Shown here: piece by piece, positions 1 through 8,671 of the stretch
How positions within the stretch are numbered: position 1 is the stretch's first letter
Layout: each line of letters starts with the position of its first letter
Assembly: GCA_965204775.1 (NCBI GenBank)
Contig: CBDBFH010000022.1
Coordinates: 69,163 to 133,162, forward strand
Reading direction: 5' to 3'
Length of the DNA: 64,000 bases
DNA from: CBDBFH01 sp965204775
GTDB taxonomy: Bacteria; Pseudomonadota; Alphaproteobacteria; JAPOUT01; G958296285
The notes under the pieces: generated by a model
Databases searched by the model: none
What the model was told of the DNA's origin: nothing
The model's input: only the letters and a program-made list of their open reading frames with translations
Translations under genes and position numbers: made by a program

Positions 1-2
1 CC

Positions 3-515
3 GCCGGAGCGGACGTACTGGCCTTCGTCCTGTTCCTCGCCGCCATGATCGGCGACGCCCTCGATGGCTTCCTCGCCCGCCGCCTCGGCGTCGAAACCCA
101 TATCGGCGCATATCTCGACCCCGTCGCCGACAAGGTTCTCGTCGTCAGCCTCTATACGACCTTGACCCTCGCCGGACCGATCCCGGCCTGGCTGGCAATC
201 GCCGTCATCAGCCGCGATCTCCTCTTCGTCGGCGGCGTCATGCTCACCTGGATCGCTCTGGGACGCTGGTGGTTTCCGCCTTTGTGGATCGGCAAAATCG
301 CAACCTTCTCCCAATTGAGCCTGATCGTCATCGTTCTGGGCCTGCCCCTGCTGGCCGCAGGCGGACCGGTCTTCGAGGAGGCCGGGCAGGCCGCCATGAT
401 TGCCGGAATCTATGCCGCCGGAATCCTGACCCTCCTCTCCGGGGGCGCATATGCCGCGCGCTGGCTGGTGCGCGTCGCCAATTGGGAAAAAACCGCCGCA
501 CCCCGCGAGCCGTGA
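3..515 (+). CDS. pgsA: CDP-diacylglycerol--glycerol-3-phosphate 3-phosphatidyltransferase, 5' truncated
   Basis: Makes phosphatidylglycerol-phosphate from CDP-diacylglycerol and glycerol-3-phosphate at the inner membrane. The reading frame is open from base 3, so the N-terminus lies before the window; the ATG at 45 is internal. The CDP-alcohol phosphatidyltransferase signature DG-x2-AR-x8-G-x3-D-x3-D is complete (DGFLAR, then G, AYLD, PVAD, at about 65-135). Several hydrophobic segments follow, as expected for this polytopic family. The next gene begins within about 5 bases, suggesting cotranscription. PgsA and other CDP-alcohol transferases share the signature, so the exact substrate rests on the usual alphaproteobacterial context beside an HdaA-like gene. 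Confidence 0.8.
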   Translation, partial: AGADVLAFVLFLAAMIGDALDGFLARRLGVETHIGAYLDPVADKVLVVSLYTTLTLAGPIPAWLAIAVISRDLLFVGGVMLTWIALGRWWFPPLWIGKIATFSQLSLIVIVLGLPLLAAGGPVFEEAGQAAMIAGIYAAGILTLLSGGAYAARWLVRVANWEKTAAPREP

Positions 516-520
516 GAGTG

Positions 521-1189
521 GTGAAAGACAGGCAGCTGGCCATCCCCTTGCCCCACCGTCCGGCCTGGGGCCGGGAAGATTTCCTCGCCACCCCCGCCAA
601 TCGCGCCGCTATGGATATGATCGAGCGCTGGCCCGGCTGGCCCGGCCCGGTCTTGATCCTCACCGGTCCACCGGGCAGCGGCAAGACGCATCTCGCCCAA
701 ATCTGGCGCGCCGCCGCCCGCGCCGCGCCGTTCCCGCCGCCCGGCGGCGATCCCCTCCGGGGGCGGCCCTGTCTGTTCGACAACGCCGACCGCATCCAAA
801 AGTCCGATCAGCAAACCCTCCTGCATCTCATCAACCATGTGCAGGAAAACCGCAGCAGCCTGCTCCTGACGGGCCGCCGCCCGCCCGGCCATTGGCCTCT
901 GGACTTGCCTGATCTGCGCTCCCGGATCCGGGCGCTGCCGGTCGTCTCTTTGCCCCCGCCCGACGATGATCTGATCACCGCGCTCCTCGTCAAACTCTTT
1001 GCCGACCGCCAACTCGCCCCCGCTCCGGCGGTGATCGCTTACCTCGCCGCCCGGATGGAGCGCTCCGCCGCCCGCGCCCGCGAACTGGTCGCCGCCCTCG
1101 ACCACGCCGCGCTGGCCCGCGGCGCGCCGGTCACCATCCCTCTCGCCCGCAAAATCCTCGACCGGAGCGGAGGCCCCCTCAACGCGTGA
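521..1189 (+). CDS. hdaA: HdaA-like DnaA-related regulatory ATPase
   Basis: A short (about 222 aa) protein related to DnaA domain III. Hda/HdaA proteins act with the DNA clamp to stimulate hydrolysis of DnaA-bound ATP and so limit re-initiation. A Walker A motif (GPPGSGKTHL) lies near residue 47; a degenerate Walker B (LFDNADRI) and a C-terminal helical lid follow. There is no DnaA domain IV DNA-binding segment. The start is one of two adjacent GTG codons (518 or 521) just after the pgsA stop; I chose 521. The last 11 bases overlap the 3' end of rnd on the other strand. Confidence 0.75.
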   Translation: MKDRQLAIPLPHRPAWGREDFLATPANRAAMDMIERWPGWPGPVLILTGPPGSGKTHLAQIWRAAARAAPFPPPGGDPLRGRPCLFDNADRIQKSDQQTLLHLINHVQENRSSLLLTGRRPPGHWPLDLPDLRSRIRALPVVSLPPPDDDLITALLVKLFADRQLAPAPAVIAYLAARMERSAARARELVAALDHAALARGAPVTIPLARKILDRSGGPLNA

Positions 1190-2342
1190 TCTCTTCTGCC
1201 TCGGGGCGCGTCACGTCAATCACCCCGCCGCGCACGGTCAGCGCCGCCTCGCCCGCCAACAGCGCCAGCGCGCGCTCCCCGAAAACCTCCCGCCGCCAGC
1301 CCGACAAAAACCTCACTCTCTCCCGCTTGCCCGCCGCCAACTGTTCCAGCTCTTCGCCGGTGGCGATCAGCTTCTGCGCAACCCCGCAGACCTCCCCCCG
1401 CCGCTTCAGCAAAAGCCGCAACAGCTGAGTAATTTGCGTCTGCGCCGGGGTCAGAACCGGCCCGTTGCATGCCGGAGGCGGAGGCAGCCCGGCGCGCAAA
1501 GCCTCCAGGAGCCGCTCGCCCGCCGCGCTCCCAACAATGTCCTTGCCAAGACCCTTGATCCCCTGCAGATCACGCCGCTGCGCCGGTGCGCGCTCGGCCA
1601 GCTGGCGCAAAACCTCGTCGCGAACAACCCAGCTGCGCGGACAATTGCGCCGCTGCGCCTCCCGCTCGCGCCAGGCCGCCGCCGCCGCCAGACGCCCCCG
1701 GCGCTTCGAATCGCGTGGCAAGGGCTTAATCCGCCGCCACGACTCCTCCGGCGCATTGGCGTAAAGACCCGGAGATTGCAGCGCCGCCAGCTCCTCGCCA
1801 ATCCAGCCGGCCCGGCCATTCTCCTCCAGCGCCGCGCGCAAATGCTCATAGACCCGGCACAGATGAACTACATCGGCGGCGGCGTAGGCCATCTGACGGG
1901 CCGACAGCGGACGCCGGCTCCAGTCGCTGGTCTGAAGCGACTTGTCCAGCTTGCGCCGCGCAATCTGCCTCACCAGCATCTCATAAGAGGCCGACTCCCC
2001 AAAACCGCAGACCTCGCTCGCCAGCTGGGTGTCGAACAGCGGCGAGGGAATCACCCCGCCCTCATGGTGGAAAATCTCAATATCCTGCCGCGCCGCATGA
2101 AAAACCTTGATCGCCGGAGACCCCCCCAGAAACGCATAAAAAGGGGCAAGATCCAGCTCCGGCGACAGGGGATCAATCACCGCCGCCTCGCCGTCATGCG
2201 CCATCTGGATCAGGCAGAGTTTGGGCCAGTAGGTGGTGCTGCGGGCAAACTCGGTGTCGAGCGCGCAGTAGGACACTTCAGACCATCGGGCGCATAAAGA
2301 CGCCAGATCGCCGGTCCGGGTGATGATTTGAACGCCGGTCAT
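1179..2342 (-). CDS. rnd: Ribonuclease D
   Basis: A 3'-5' exoribonuclease used in tRNA and other stable RNA 3'-end maturation. At 387 aa it has the family length. The DEDDy exonuclease motifs are visible: DTEF near residue 29, HAARQD near 82, and YAAADVVHL near 150. The C-terminal half carries the helical HRDC-type region (around QGIKGLGKDIVG). It is transcribed away from aspS across a gap of about 90 bases that must hold promoters for both genes. Its tail overlaps hdaA by 11 bases. Confidence 0.9.
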   Translation of the reverse strand: MTGVQIITRTGDLASLCARWSEVSYCALDTEFARSTTYWPKLCLIQMAHDGEAAVIDPLSPELDLAPFYAFLGGSPAIKVFHAARQDIEIFHHEGGVIPSPLFDTQLASEVCGFGESASYEMLVRQIARRKLDKSLQTSDWSRRPLSARQMAYAAADVVHLCRVYEHLRAALEENGRAGWIGEELAALQSPGLYANAPEESWRRIKPLPRDSKRRGRLAAAAAWREREAQRRNCPRSWVVRDEVLRQLAERAPAQRRDLQGIKGLGKDIVGSAAGERLLEALRAGLPPPPACNGPVLTPAQTQITQLLRLLLKRRGEVCGVAQKLIATGEELEQLAAGKRERVRFLSGWRREVFGERALALLAGEAALTVRGGVIDVTRPEAEEITR

Positions 2343-2431
2343 GCTATACCCGCCTTCTTCTATCGGATCGGCGCAGGCCTGTCGCCCCTTTTGACGGCCC
2401 CCGCCGGAGCAGGCAGGCCTGACCGGGCATC

Positions 2432-4255
2432 ATGCACCCCTATCGAACCCATCATTGCGCCGCGCTGCGCAGCTCGGATATCGGCCAAAAAGCCCGCCTG
2501 TCGGGCTGGGTGCACCGCATCCGCGATCACGGCGGGCTGCTCTTCATCGACCTGCGCGACCATTACGGCCTGACCCAATGCGTCGCCGATCCGCAGGGGC
2601 CGTGCTTCGCGCAGGCCCAGCGCCTGCGCCCCGAATCAGTCATCCGCCTCGACGGCGCCGTCGCCGCCCGCCCTGCCGACACCTTGAACCCGAATATTCC
2701 CACCGGACAGGTCGAATTGCGCATCGAAGACATCACCCTCCTGTCGCAGGCCGCCGCCCTGCCGCTGCCCGTCTTCGGCGAGCCCGACTACCCGGAAGAC
2801 CTCCGCCTCGCCTGGCGCTTCCTCGACCTGCGCCGCGAAACCATGCACCGCCGCATCGTCCGGCGCAGCGAAATCATCGCCGCCCTGCGCCGCCTGATGC
2901 ACGCCGCCGGATTCCTCGAATTCCAGACCCCGATCCTCACCGCCTCCAGCCCTGAAGGCGCGCGCGATTTCCTCGTCCCCAGCCGCCTCCACCCCGGCGC
3001 TTTCTATGCCCTCCCGCAGGCCCCGCAATTGTTCAAGCAACTGGCAATGATCTCCGGCTTCGACCGCTACTTCCAGATCGCACCCTGCTTCCGCGACGAA
3101 GACGCCCGCGCCGACCGCAGCCCCGGCGAATTCTATCAACTCGACATCGAAATGAACTTCGCCACCCAGGAAGACGTCCTCGCCGCGGTCGAGCCGATCC
3201 TGCACGGCCTCTTCGACCAGTTCAAAGGCGGGAAAAGCCTCGCCCCCATGCCCTTCCCCCGCCTGAGCTGGGCGCAGGCCATGCGCGACTATGGCACCGA
3301 CAAGCCCGATCTTCGCAATCCACTCGTCATCCGCGAGGTGGGCGGCCAGTTCGCCGCCGAGGGAGCCGGATTGCGCGCCTTCCGCGAGATCGTCGAGAAG
3401 GGCGGCGTCGTGCGCGCCATCCCCGCCCCCGGCGCGGCGGCAAGGCCGCGCTCCTTCTTCGACCGCCTCAATGAATGGGCGCGGCGCGAAATGCGCGCCC
3501 CCGGCCTCGGCTACATCATTTTCCAACAGGAGGACGAACGCCTGGCCGCCAAAGGGCCCATCGCCAAATTCCTCTCCCCCGAAATCCACGCCGCCCTCGC
3601 CGGACAATGCGGGGTCGGCGCAGGCGACGCCCTGTTCTTCGCCGCCGGACCGGAAAAACAGGCCGCCGCCCTCGCCGCCGCCGCCCGCAACGAACTGGGC
3701 CGCGCCCTCGGCCTGATCGACCAAAATCACTTCGCCTTTTGCTGGATCGTCGACATGCCCCTCTATGAATGGAGCGAAGAGGAAAGAAAAATCGTCTTTT
3801 CCCACAACCCCTTCTCCATGCCCCAGGGCGGTCTGGACGCGCTCGAAGCGCGCGATCCGCTCGGCATTCTCGCCCATCAATATGACATCGTCTGCAATGG
3901 CGTCGAATTGTCGTCCGGGGCAATCCGCGCCCATGACCCGGAAATCCTCTTCCGCAGTTTCGGTATCGCCGGTTATGGCCGCGACGAAGTCGAAGCCCGC
4001 TTCGGCGCGCTCCTGCGCGCCCTGCGCTGCGGCGCCCCGCCTCATGGCGGCATTGCCCCCGGCCTCGACCGAATCGTCATGCTGCTCACCGGCGCCGCAA
4101 ATCTGCGCGACGTCGTCATGTTCCCGATGAACCAGCAGGCTCAGGACCTGTTGATGGGCGCTCCCGCCCCCGCCGACCCGTCCCGCCTGCGCGAATTGCA
4201 TATCCGCCCCGCCCCGCCCCCGGACGCGCAGAACAAACAAACAAAGGCAAAGTAA
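2432..4255 (+). CDS. aspS: Aspartate--tRNA(Asp/Asn) ligase
   Basis: Class II aminoacyl-tRNA synthetase charging tRNA-Asp and, in many bacteria without AsnRS, also tRNA-Asn. The N-terminal OB-fold anticodon-binding region (SGWVHRIRDHGG) is followed by motif 2 (CFRDEDARADRSPGEF, residues about 217-232) and motif 3 (GIAPGLDRIVMLL near residue 545). The bacterial GAD insertion lies between them. The SPGEFYQLD variant after motif 2 is typical of alphaproteobacterial enzymes, where bacterial-type AspRS commonly has EFTQ. Length 607 aa is normal. Whether it is non-discriminating cannot be judged from this sequence alone. Confidence 0.92.
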   Translation: MHPYRTHHCAALRSSDIGQKARLSGWVHRIRDHGGLLFIDLRDHYGLTQCVADPQGPCFAQAQRLRPESVIRLDGAVAARPADTLNPNIPTGQVELRIEDITLLSQAAALPLPVFGEPDYPEDLRLAWRFLDLRRETMHRRIVRRSEIIAALRRLMHAAGFLEFQTPILTASSPEGARDFLVPSRLHPGAFYALPQAPQLFKQLAMISGFDRYFQIAPCFRDEDARADRSPGEFYQLDIEMNFATQEDVLAAVEPILHGLFDQFKGGKSLAPMPFPRLSWAQAMRDYGTDKPDLRNPLVIREVGGQFAAEGAGLRAFREIVEKGGVVRAIPAPGAAARPRSFFDRLNEWARREMRAPGLGYIIFQQEDERLAAKGPIAKFLSPEIHAALAGQCGVGAGDALFFAAGPEKQAAALAAAARNELGRALGLIDQNHFAFCWIVDMPLYEWSEEERKIVFSHNPFSMPQGGLDALEARDPLGILAHQYDIVCNGVELSSGAIRAHDPEILFRSFGIAGYGRDEVEARFGALLRALRCGAPPHGGIAPGLDRIVMLLTGAANLRDVVMFPMNQQAQDLLMGAPAPADPSRLRELHIRPAPPPDAQNKQTKAK

Positions 4256-4328
4256 CTGGTCTTGATCGCCGCCGCCCTTTATGGTGCGGGCAGAGGGACA
4301 AAACAGCTTCAGGCCCAAGCGCAATCTT

Positions 4329-4736
4329 ATGAACTTTCTGCGGGAATTGTTCACATGGTGGAACGCCCAGACGCCGGGAACGCGCTGGTATACGTTTCGG
4401 CGCGGACGCCTGATCGGCGCGGATCAGGCCGGAAACCGCTACTATCGCGATGACCGGAGCGGACGGCGCTGGGTGATCTATAACGGCCTCGTCGAGGCCT
4501 CGAAAGTGCCGCCCGACTGGCATGCCTGGCTGCACGCCATGCGCCCCGATCCGCCCGCCCGCCCCGCCCCCGCCCCGCGCTGGCGCAAGCCGCATCTGCC
4601 CAATATGACTGGAACCCCCCGCGCCTGGCGTCCGCAGGGCAGCCTGCTCACCCAGGCGCAGCGGCCCGCCGCAACCGGCGACTACCAGCCCTGGCAGCCC
4701 GGCGGCGCGGTCAAAACAAAACAGGAGAAACCCTGA
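4329..4736 (+). CDS. NADH:ubiquinone oxidoreductase NDUFA12-like subunit
   Basis: Small accessory subunit of respiratory complex I, homologous to mitochondrial NDUFA12 and restricted to alphaproteobacteria and mitochondria. The diagnostic core is visible: a WWNAQTPGT start region, then GADQAGNRYYRD, RRWVIYNG, and VPPDWHAWLH. It is followed by the Pro-rich tail and the PNMTGTPRAW motif typical of the family. The ATG at 4329 puts the conserved N-terminus at residue 1. The stop overlaps the ATG of the next gene (TGATG), so translation is probably coupled to the MCE protein, an arrangement common in this class. Confidence 0.9.
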   Translation: MNFLRELFTWWNAQTPGTRWYTFRRGRLIGADQAGNRYYRDDRSGRRWVIYNGLVEASKVPPDWHAWLHAMRPDPPARPAPAPRWRKPHLPNMTGTPRAWRPQGSLLTQAQRPAATGDYQPWQPGGAVKTKQEKP

Positions 4737-5185
4737 TGCAAGGCAATATCGTCGAAACCCTGATCGGCGCGGTCGTGCTGGTCGTGGCCGGTGTCTTCTT
4801 CGTCTATGCCTATCGCACGGCGGGCCTGTCTGCCAGCCGGGGCTATGAGGTCGTCGCCGAATTCGATCGCGTCGACGGCCTCGCGCTGGGCGCGGATGTT
4901 CGCCTCGCCGGAATCAAGGTCGGATCGGTCAGCGCCATGCGCCTTGATCCCGATAATTTCAGCGCCCTCGTCTCCATGGACCTCGACCCCGCCTACCGCC
5001 TGCCCGAAGACACCAGCGCGCGCATCACCAGCGCCGGACTCCTCGGACAGCAATATATTTCCCTCACCCCCGGCGGCGCAGAAGATGCGCTCGAAAACGG
5101 CAGCGAAATCTCCGTGACCACCGGTGCGGTCGATCTGATGGGGTTGATCGGCAGATTCATCTTCGGCTCCGGCGGACAGCAGTGA
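4736..5185 (+). CDS. mlaD: MlaD-like MCE-domain lipid transport protein
   Basis: Periplasmic, membrane-anchored component of the Mla system, which moves phospholipid between outer and inner membranes. A single N-terminal transmembrane helix (about residues 5-25) precedes one MCE domain, with family motifs around LGADVRLAGIKVGSV and AGLLGQQYISL. The protein is about 149 aa, the usual size of single-MCE MlaD. Its start overlaps the previous stop and its stop overlaps the GTG start of the DUF2155 gene, forming a tight three-gene unit. The MlaE/MlaF permease genes are not in the window. Confidence 0.87.
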   Translation: MQGNIVETLIGAVVLVVAGVFFVYAYRTAGLSASRGYEVVAEFDRVDGLALGADVRLAGIKVGSVSAMRLDPDNFSALVSMDLDPAYRLPEDTSARITSAGLLGQQYISLTPGGAEDALENGSEISVTTGAVDLMGLIGRFIFGSGGQQ

Positions 5186-5592
5186 AGCGGGCGGCCCCGG
5201 CGGCGGCCCTGGTGCTGGCGCTCGCCGCCGCCGCCGTCAATGCCGAAGAAAACCCGCCCCCCACCGCGTGGTTCAAGGCGCTCGACAAAATCTCGGGCCG
5301 CGTCAGCGACCTGCCCGTCGCCGTCGGCGCAACCGCCTCTTTTGGAACCCTCGACATTCGCGTCTCCTCATGCAGCGCCGCGCCGCCCGAAGAAAGGCCG
5401 GAAAGCTTCGTCTTCGTCGAAGTCTTCGACCGCGCCCGCCCCGCCTCCGGCAGCCGGCAGGGTGCGCGCATCTTCTCCGGCTGGATGTTCGCCTCCAGCC
5501 CCGCCGTCCATCCGCTCGAACATCCGGTCTATGACTTGTGGCCGGTCAAATGCACGACTGCCGCCGGATCGGCCCCGTCCGGCAAGGAGTAA
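5182..5592 (+). CDS. DUF2155 domain secreted protein
   Basis: A predicted exported protein of 136 aa with an N-terminal signal peptide (KRAAPAAALVLALAAAAVNA). It has the DUF2155 core, including the two conserved Cys (SSCSAAP and PVKC) and the GWMFASSP..HPLEHPVYDLW motif. Function unknown; the family sits next to mlaD and aat in many alphaproteobacteria, suggesting an envelope role. It starts with GTG overlapping the mlaD stop (GTGA). Its last 64 bases overlap the 3' end of aat on the opposite strand, a long convergent overlap. Both protein ends look genuine. Confidence 0.82.
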   Translation: MKRAAPAAALVLALAAAAVNAEENPPPTAWFKALDKISGRVSDLPVAVGATASFGTLDIRVSSCSAAPPEERPESFVFVEVFDRARPASGSRQGARIFSGWMFASSPAVHPLEHPVYDLWPVKCTTAAGSAPSGKE

Positions 5593-6197
5593 AAATCCGC
5601 CTCAACCGCCCGCGCCTCCCGCAGGCGGCGGCGAAACAGGGCGGCGGGAATCTCTTCCGCCCCGAATTGGCGCAAATGTTCGGTCAGAAATTGCGCGTCG
5701 AACAGGCGAAACCCCCCGGCAATCAGCCGCGCCGCCAGATAGACCAGCGCAATCTTCCCGGCGTCGCGCAGGCGGGTGAACATGCTCTCGCCGAAAAACG
5801 CCCCGCCGACCGCAACCCCATACAGGCCCCCGGCCAGAACGCCGTCGAGGCGGCATTCAACCGAATGCGCATGACCTTGCGCGTGCAGCAGGCAATAGGC
5901 GTCGTGAATCTGCCGGTTGATCCAGGTCGTCTCGCGTCCGCGCCCCGGCGCGGCGCAGGCCGCGACCACCCCCGCGAAATCATGGTCGATCCGCACCGCA
6001 AACGGCGCGCGCCGAATCGTCCGCCGCAGGCGCACCGGAATATGAAAGCGGTCCAGCGGCACCACCGCCCGCATCGGCGGCTCGATAAAGTGAAACTCCC
6101 GCGCCTGCCGCGCCTCCGCCATCGGAAACGACCCGCGCGCCAGCGCCCATAAAATCCGCGAGGCATCCCTCTGCGCCGATGGCGGAAAAGCCCGCAT
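5529..6197 (-). CDS. aat: Leucyl/phenylalanyl-tRNA--protein transferase
   Basis: Adds Leu or Phe to proteins with N-terminal Arg or Lys, marking them for ClpS/ClpAP degradation. Characteristic motifs are RGSFPMAE near the N-terminus, WINRQIHDAYCLLHAQG, HSVEC, and GESMF near the middle, with QFLTEHLRQFGA downstream. The chosen ATG (6197) gives 222 aa, the usual length, and overlaps the accC stop as TGATG. The same frame runs further upstream inside accC, but that part has no similarity to the family. Confidence 0.92.
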   Translation of the reverse strand: MRAFPPSAQRDASRILWALARGSFPMAEARQAREFHFIEPPMRAVVPLDRFHIPVRLRRTIRRAPFAVRIDHDFAGVVAACAAPGRGRETTWINRQIHDAYCLLHAQGHAHSVECRLDGVLAGGLYGVAVGGAFFGESMFTRLRDAGKIALVYLAARLIAGGFRLFDAQFLTEHLRQFGAEEIPAALFRRRLREARAVEADFYSLPDGADPAAVVHLTGHKS

Positions 6198-7558
6198 CAG
6201 CCGGACGCCCGCTCCTTGCGCCGCCCCTCCAGCCAGCCCTCCAGCCAGTGAATGTGATAGGCCCCGTCGGCAATGTCCGGCTCCTTCAACAATTGGCGGA
6301 ACAGCGGAATCGTCGTCTGAACCCCCTCGATCACAAACTCGTCCAGCGCCCGCCGCAGGCGCATCAGACACTCGGTGCGGCTGTTGCCATGCGCAATCAA
6401 CTTGCCAATCATGCTGTCGTAATGCACCGGAATCCGGTAGCCGCCATAAACCCCCGAGTCAATCCGAACCCCCGGACCCCCCGGCGGATGATAGGCGCTG
6501 ATCGTCCCCGGACTGGGCATCAGAGTCTCCGGATTCTCCGCATTGATCCGGCATTCAATCGCATGGCCCCGGAAGACAATATCCCGCTGGCGCATCTCCA
6601 GCGCCGCGCCGCTCGCAATCCGAATCTGCTCGCGCACCAGATCAATCCCGGTCACCAGCTCCGTCGCCGGATGCTCAACCTGAAGCCGCGTGTTCATCTC
6701 GATAAAGAAAAACCGCCCCTGCGAATACAGAAACTCAAACGTCCCCGCGCCGCTGTAGCCCAATTTGCGCGAAGCCCGAACCGCCAGATCGCCGATCCGC
6801 CTGCGGTCCGAGGCATTGAGGGCGGGGGAGGGGGCCTCCTCCAGAATCTTCTGATGCCGCCGCTGCAAGGAGCAGTCCCGCTCGCCCAGATGAACCGCCC
6901 GGCCCTGCCCGTCGCCCAGAACCTGAATCTCAATATGGCGCGGGCGGTCCAGATATTTCTCGATATACAGCGTGCCGTCGCCAAACGCCGCCTGCGACTC
7001 CGCCGCCGCCGACGCCAGCGCCCGCGCCAGCTCGCCGCTTTTGCGCACAACCTTCATCCCCCGCCCGCCGCCGCCCGCCGCCGCCTTGACCAGAACCGGA
7101 TAGCCCAGCTCCTGCGCAATCCGCCCGGCCTGTTCGGCATCGGCGACCGCCTCGGTCGAGCCCGGAACCACCGGCAGCCCCAGCCGCGCCGCCGTCTCCC
7201 GCGCCGCAATCTTGTCGCCCATCAGACGAATATGCTCCGCCGACGGGCCGATAAAGGCAATCTCGTGCTCCGACAAAATCTGCGCAAAACGCGCATTCTC
7301 CGACAAAAACCCGTAGCCCGGATGAACCGCCTCCGCCCCCGTGATCTCGCACGCGGCAATGATCGCCGGAATGTTCAGATAACTCTCCCGCGCCGCCGCC
7401 GGGCCGACGCAAACGCTCTCATCCGCCAGCCGCACATGCATCGCATGCTCGTCCGCCGTCGAGTGAATCGCCACCGTCGCAATCCCCATCTCCTTGCAGG
7501 CCCGGTGAATCCGCAACGCAATCTCACCGCGATTGGCGATCAGAACCTTCTCGAACAT
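6197..7558 (-). CDS. accC: Acetyl-CoA carboxylase, biotin carboxylase subunit
   Basis: Carboxylates biotin on AccB using ATP and bicarbonate, the first half-reaction of malonyl-CoA synthesis. It opens with the family hallmark (M)FEKVLIANRGEIALRI. The ATP-grasp glycine loop AAAGGGGRGM lies near residue 165, and the catalytic FIEMNTRLQVEHP segment near residue 287. Length 453 aa is normal. It is downstream of accB with a 9-base gap and followed by aat with a 1-base overlap, so accB-accC-aat is probably one transcript. Confidence 0.95.
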   Translation of the reverse strand: MFEKVLIANRGEIALRIHRACKEMGIATVAIHSTADEHAMHVRLADESVCVGPAAARESYLNIPAIIAACEITGAEAVHPGYGFLSENARFAQILSEHEIAFIGPSAEHIRLMGDKIAARETAARLGLPVVPGSTEAVADAEQAGRIAQELGYPVLVKAAAGGGGRGMKVVRKSGELARALASAAAESQAAFGDGTLYIEKYLDRPRHIEIQVLGDGQGRAVHLGERDCSLQRRHQKILEEAPSPALNASDRRRIGDLAVRASRKLGYSGAGTFEFLYSQGRFFFIEMNTRLQVEHPATELVTGIDLVREQIRIASGAALEMRQRDIVFRGHAIECRINAENPETLMPSPGTISAYHPPGGPGVRIDSGVYGGYRIPVHYDSMIGKLIAHGNSRTECLMRLRRALDEFVIEGVQTTIPLFRQLLKEPDIADGAYHIHWLEGWLEGRRKERASG

Positions 7559-7567
7559 CCCGCACCC

Positions 7568-8062
7568 TCACGCGATGACCATCAAGACATCGCCATATTC
7601 AATCGGCTGGCCGTCCTCAATCGCAATCTGCCGGACCGTCCCCCCATGCGGCGCGGGAATATGGTTCATCGTCTTCATCGCCTCGACAATCAGAAGAACC
7701 TGGCCCTGGGCGACCGTGTCGCCGACTTTGACAAAAACCGGCGCGCCCGGCTCAGGCGCAAGATAGGCCGTCCCCACCATCGGCGAGGTGACCGCCCCTG
7801 CCGGTGGACCGGCACCAGCCGTCGGACCGGACTCCGCCGCCGAAGCAGGCTTCACCTCAGACGCCGCGCCCTGCGCCGAAGCCGGGGGCGCCGCCGGAAC
7901 AGACGGCTGCGCCGCCACCGCCGCCCGCGCCACCCTCATGCGCACCCCGCCCGCGTCCAGCTCGATTTCCGTCAGGCCGGTCTCTTCCATAAGTTTGGCC
8001 AGATCCCGGATCAGTCTCCGGTCAATCTGCGGGCCGCCATTTTTGCCGCCCCCCGCCGCCAT
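7568..8062 (-). CDS. accB: Biotin carboxyl carrier protein of acetyl-CoA carboxylase
   Basis: Carries biotin between the AccC and AccAD subunits. The N-terminal helical part (DLAKLMEETGLTEIEL) is followed by an Ala/Pro-rich flexible linker and a C-terminal lipoyl-like domain. The biotin attachment motif is EAMKTMN; most bacterial proteins have EAMKMMN or EAMKLMN. The ATG at 8062 overlaps the aroQ stop and gives 164 aa. The frame stays open upstream, but only inside aroQ. Confidence 0.93.
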   Translation of the reverse strand: MAAGGGKNGGPQIDRRLIRDLAKLMEETGLTEIELDAGGVRMRVARAAVAAQPSVPAAPPASAQGAASEVKPASAAESGPTAGAGPPAGAVTSPMVGTAYLAPEPGAPVFVKVGDTVAQGQVLLIVEAMKTMNHIPAPHGGTVRQIAIEDGQPIEYGDVLMVIA

Positions 8063-8517
8063 CAGACTTTCGCCAGACCGCCGGACCCCGCCAGCGCCTC
8101 CAGCGCCAGCAGATAGCCCCGGCCCCCCAGACCGCAAATCACCCCGTCCGCCGCACGCGAAATCAGCGAACGCCGCCGGAAAAACTCCCGCCGGTAAATG
8201 TTAGACACATGCACCTCAATCACCGGCGCCTCCACCGCCAGCAGCGCATCCAGCAGCGCAACCGATGTATGACTGTAACCCCCGCCATTGATCACCAGAC
8301 CCGATGCCCGCGACCGCGCTTCGTGAACCGCCTCAATCAACGCCCCCTCCCCGTTGCTCTGCAGAAAAATCAACTCAACCCCCAACGCCCCGGCCCGCGC
8401 CCGGCAGGCGCGCTCAATCTGGGACAGCGTCTCGCGCCCGTAAATCTCCGGCGTGCGCGAACCCAAAAGATTAAGATTGGGGCCGTTGAGAATGTCAATC
8501 CGCTTCGCGTCAGGCAT
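8062..8517 (-). CDS. aroQ: 3-dehydroquinate dehydratase, type II
   Basis: Third step of the shikimate pathway, dehydrating 3-dehydroquinate. Type II hallmarks are all present: LNGPNLNLLG at the N-terminus, the PEIYGRETL loop with the catalytic Tyr, the GGGYSHTSVALLDAL stretch with the catalytic His, and EVHVSNIYRREFFR. The chosen ATG gives 151 aa, the usual size. The 154 bases between this start and thiS hold the divergent promoters; I see no TPP riboswitch there. Confidence 0.93.
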   Translation of the reverse strand: MPDAKRIDILNGPNLNLLGSRTPEIYGRETLSQIERACRARAGALGVELIFLQSNGEGALIEAVHEARSRASGLVINGGGYSHTSVALLDALLAVEAPVIEVHVSNIYRREFFRRRSLISRAADGVICGLGGRGYLLALEALAGSGGLAKV

Positions 8518-8671
8518 GAGGCGATCCGCCGCTGGGAAACCGAAGGCCGAACGGGTTATAGGCCCTTTCGCCCGAAAGCAAAAGCCGCTTGCCCCTGGCC
8601 GCCTTTGCGCGCATGATCGCCCGGAATAGATTGACGGGCCGTTAAGAGCCGCCGAAAGAGCCGCGAGAGCC

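Noticed and set aside
2636..4354. Long antisense frame opposite aspS (and similar ones opposite accC, the acyl-CoA dehydrogenase and AsmA genes)
   Set aside because: High-GC codon bias leaves the antisense frames open; translations are low-complexity and match no family, while the opposite strand encodes clear enzymes.
6179..8116. 645-codon plus-strand frame opposite accC and accB
   Set aside because: Arg/Pro-rich shadow of the biotin carboxylase genes, with no start signal or domain.
8518..8671. TPP riboswitch upstream of thiS
   Set aside because: The conserved CUGAGA and ACCUGAU-type blocks are not present.
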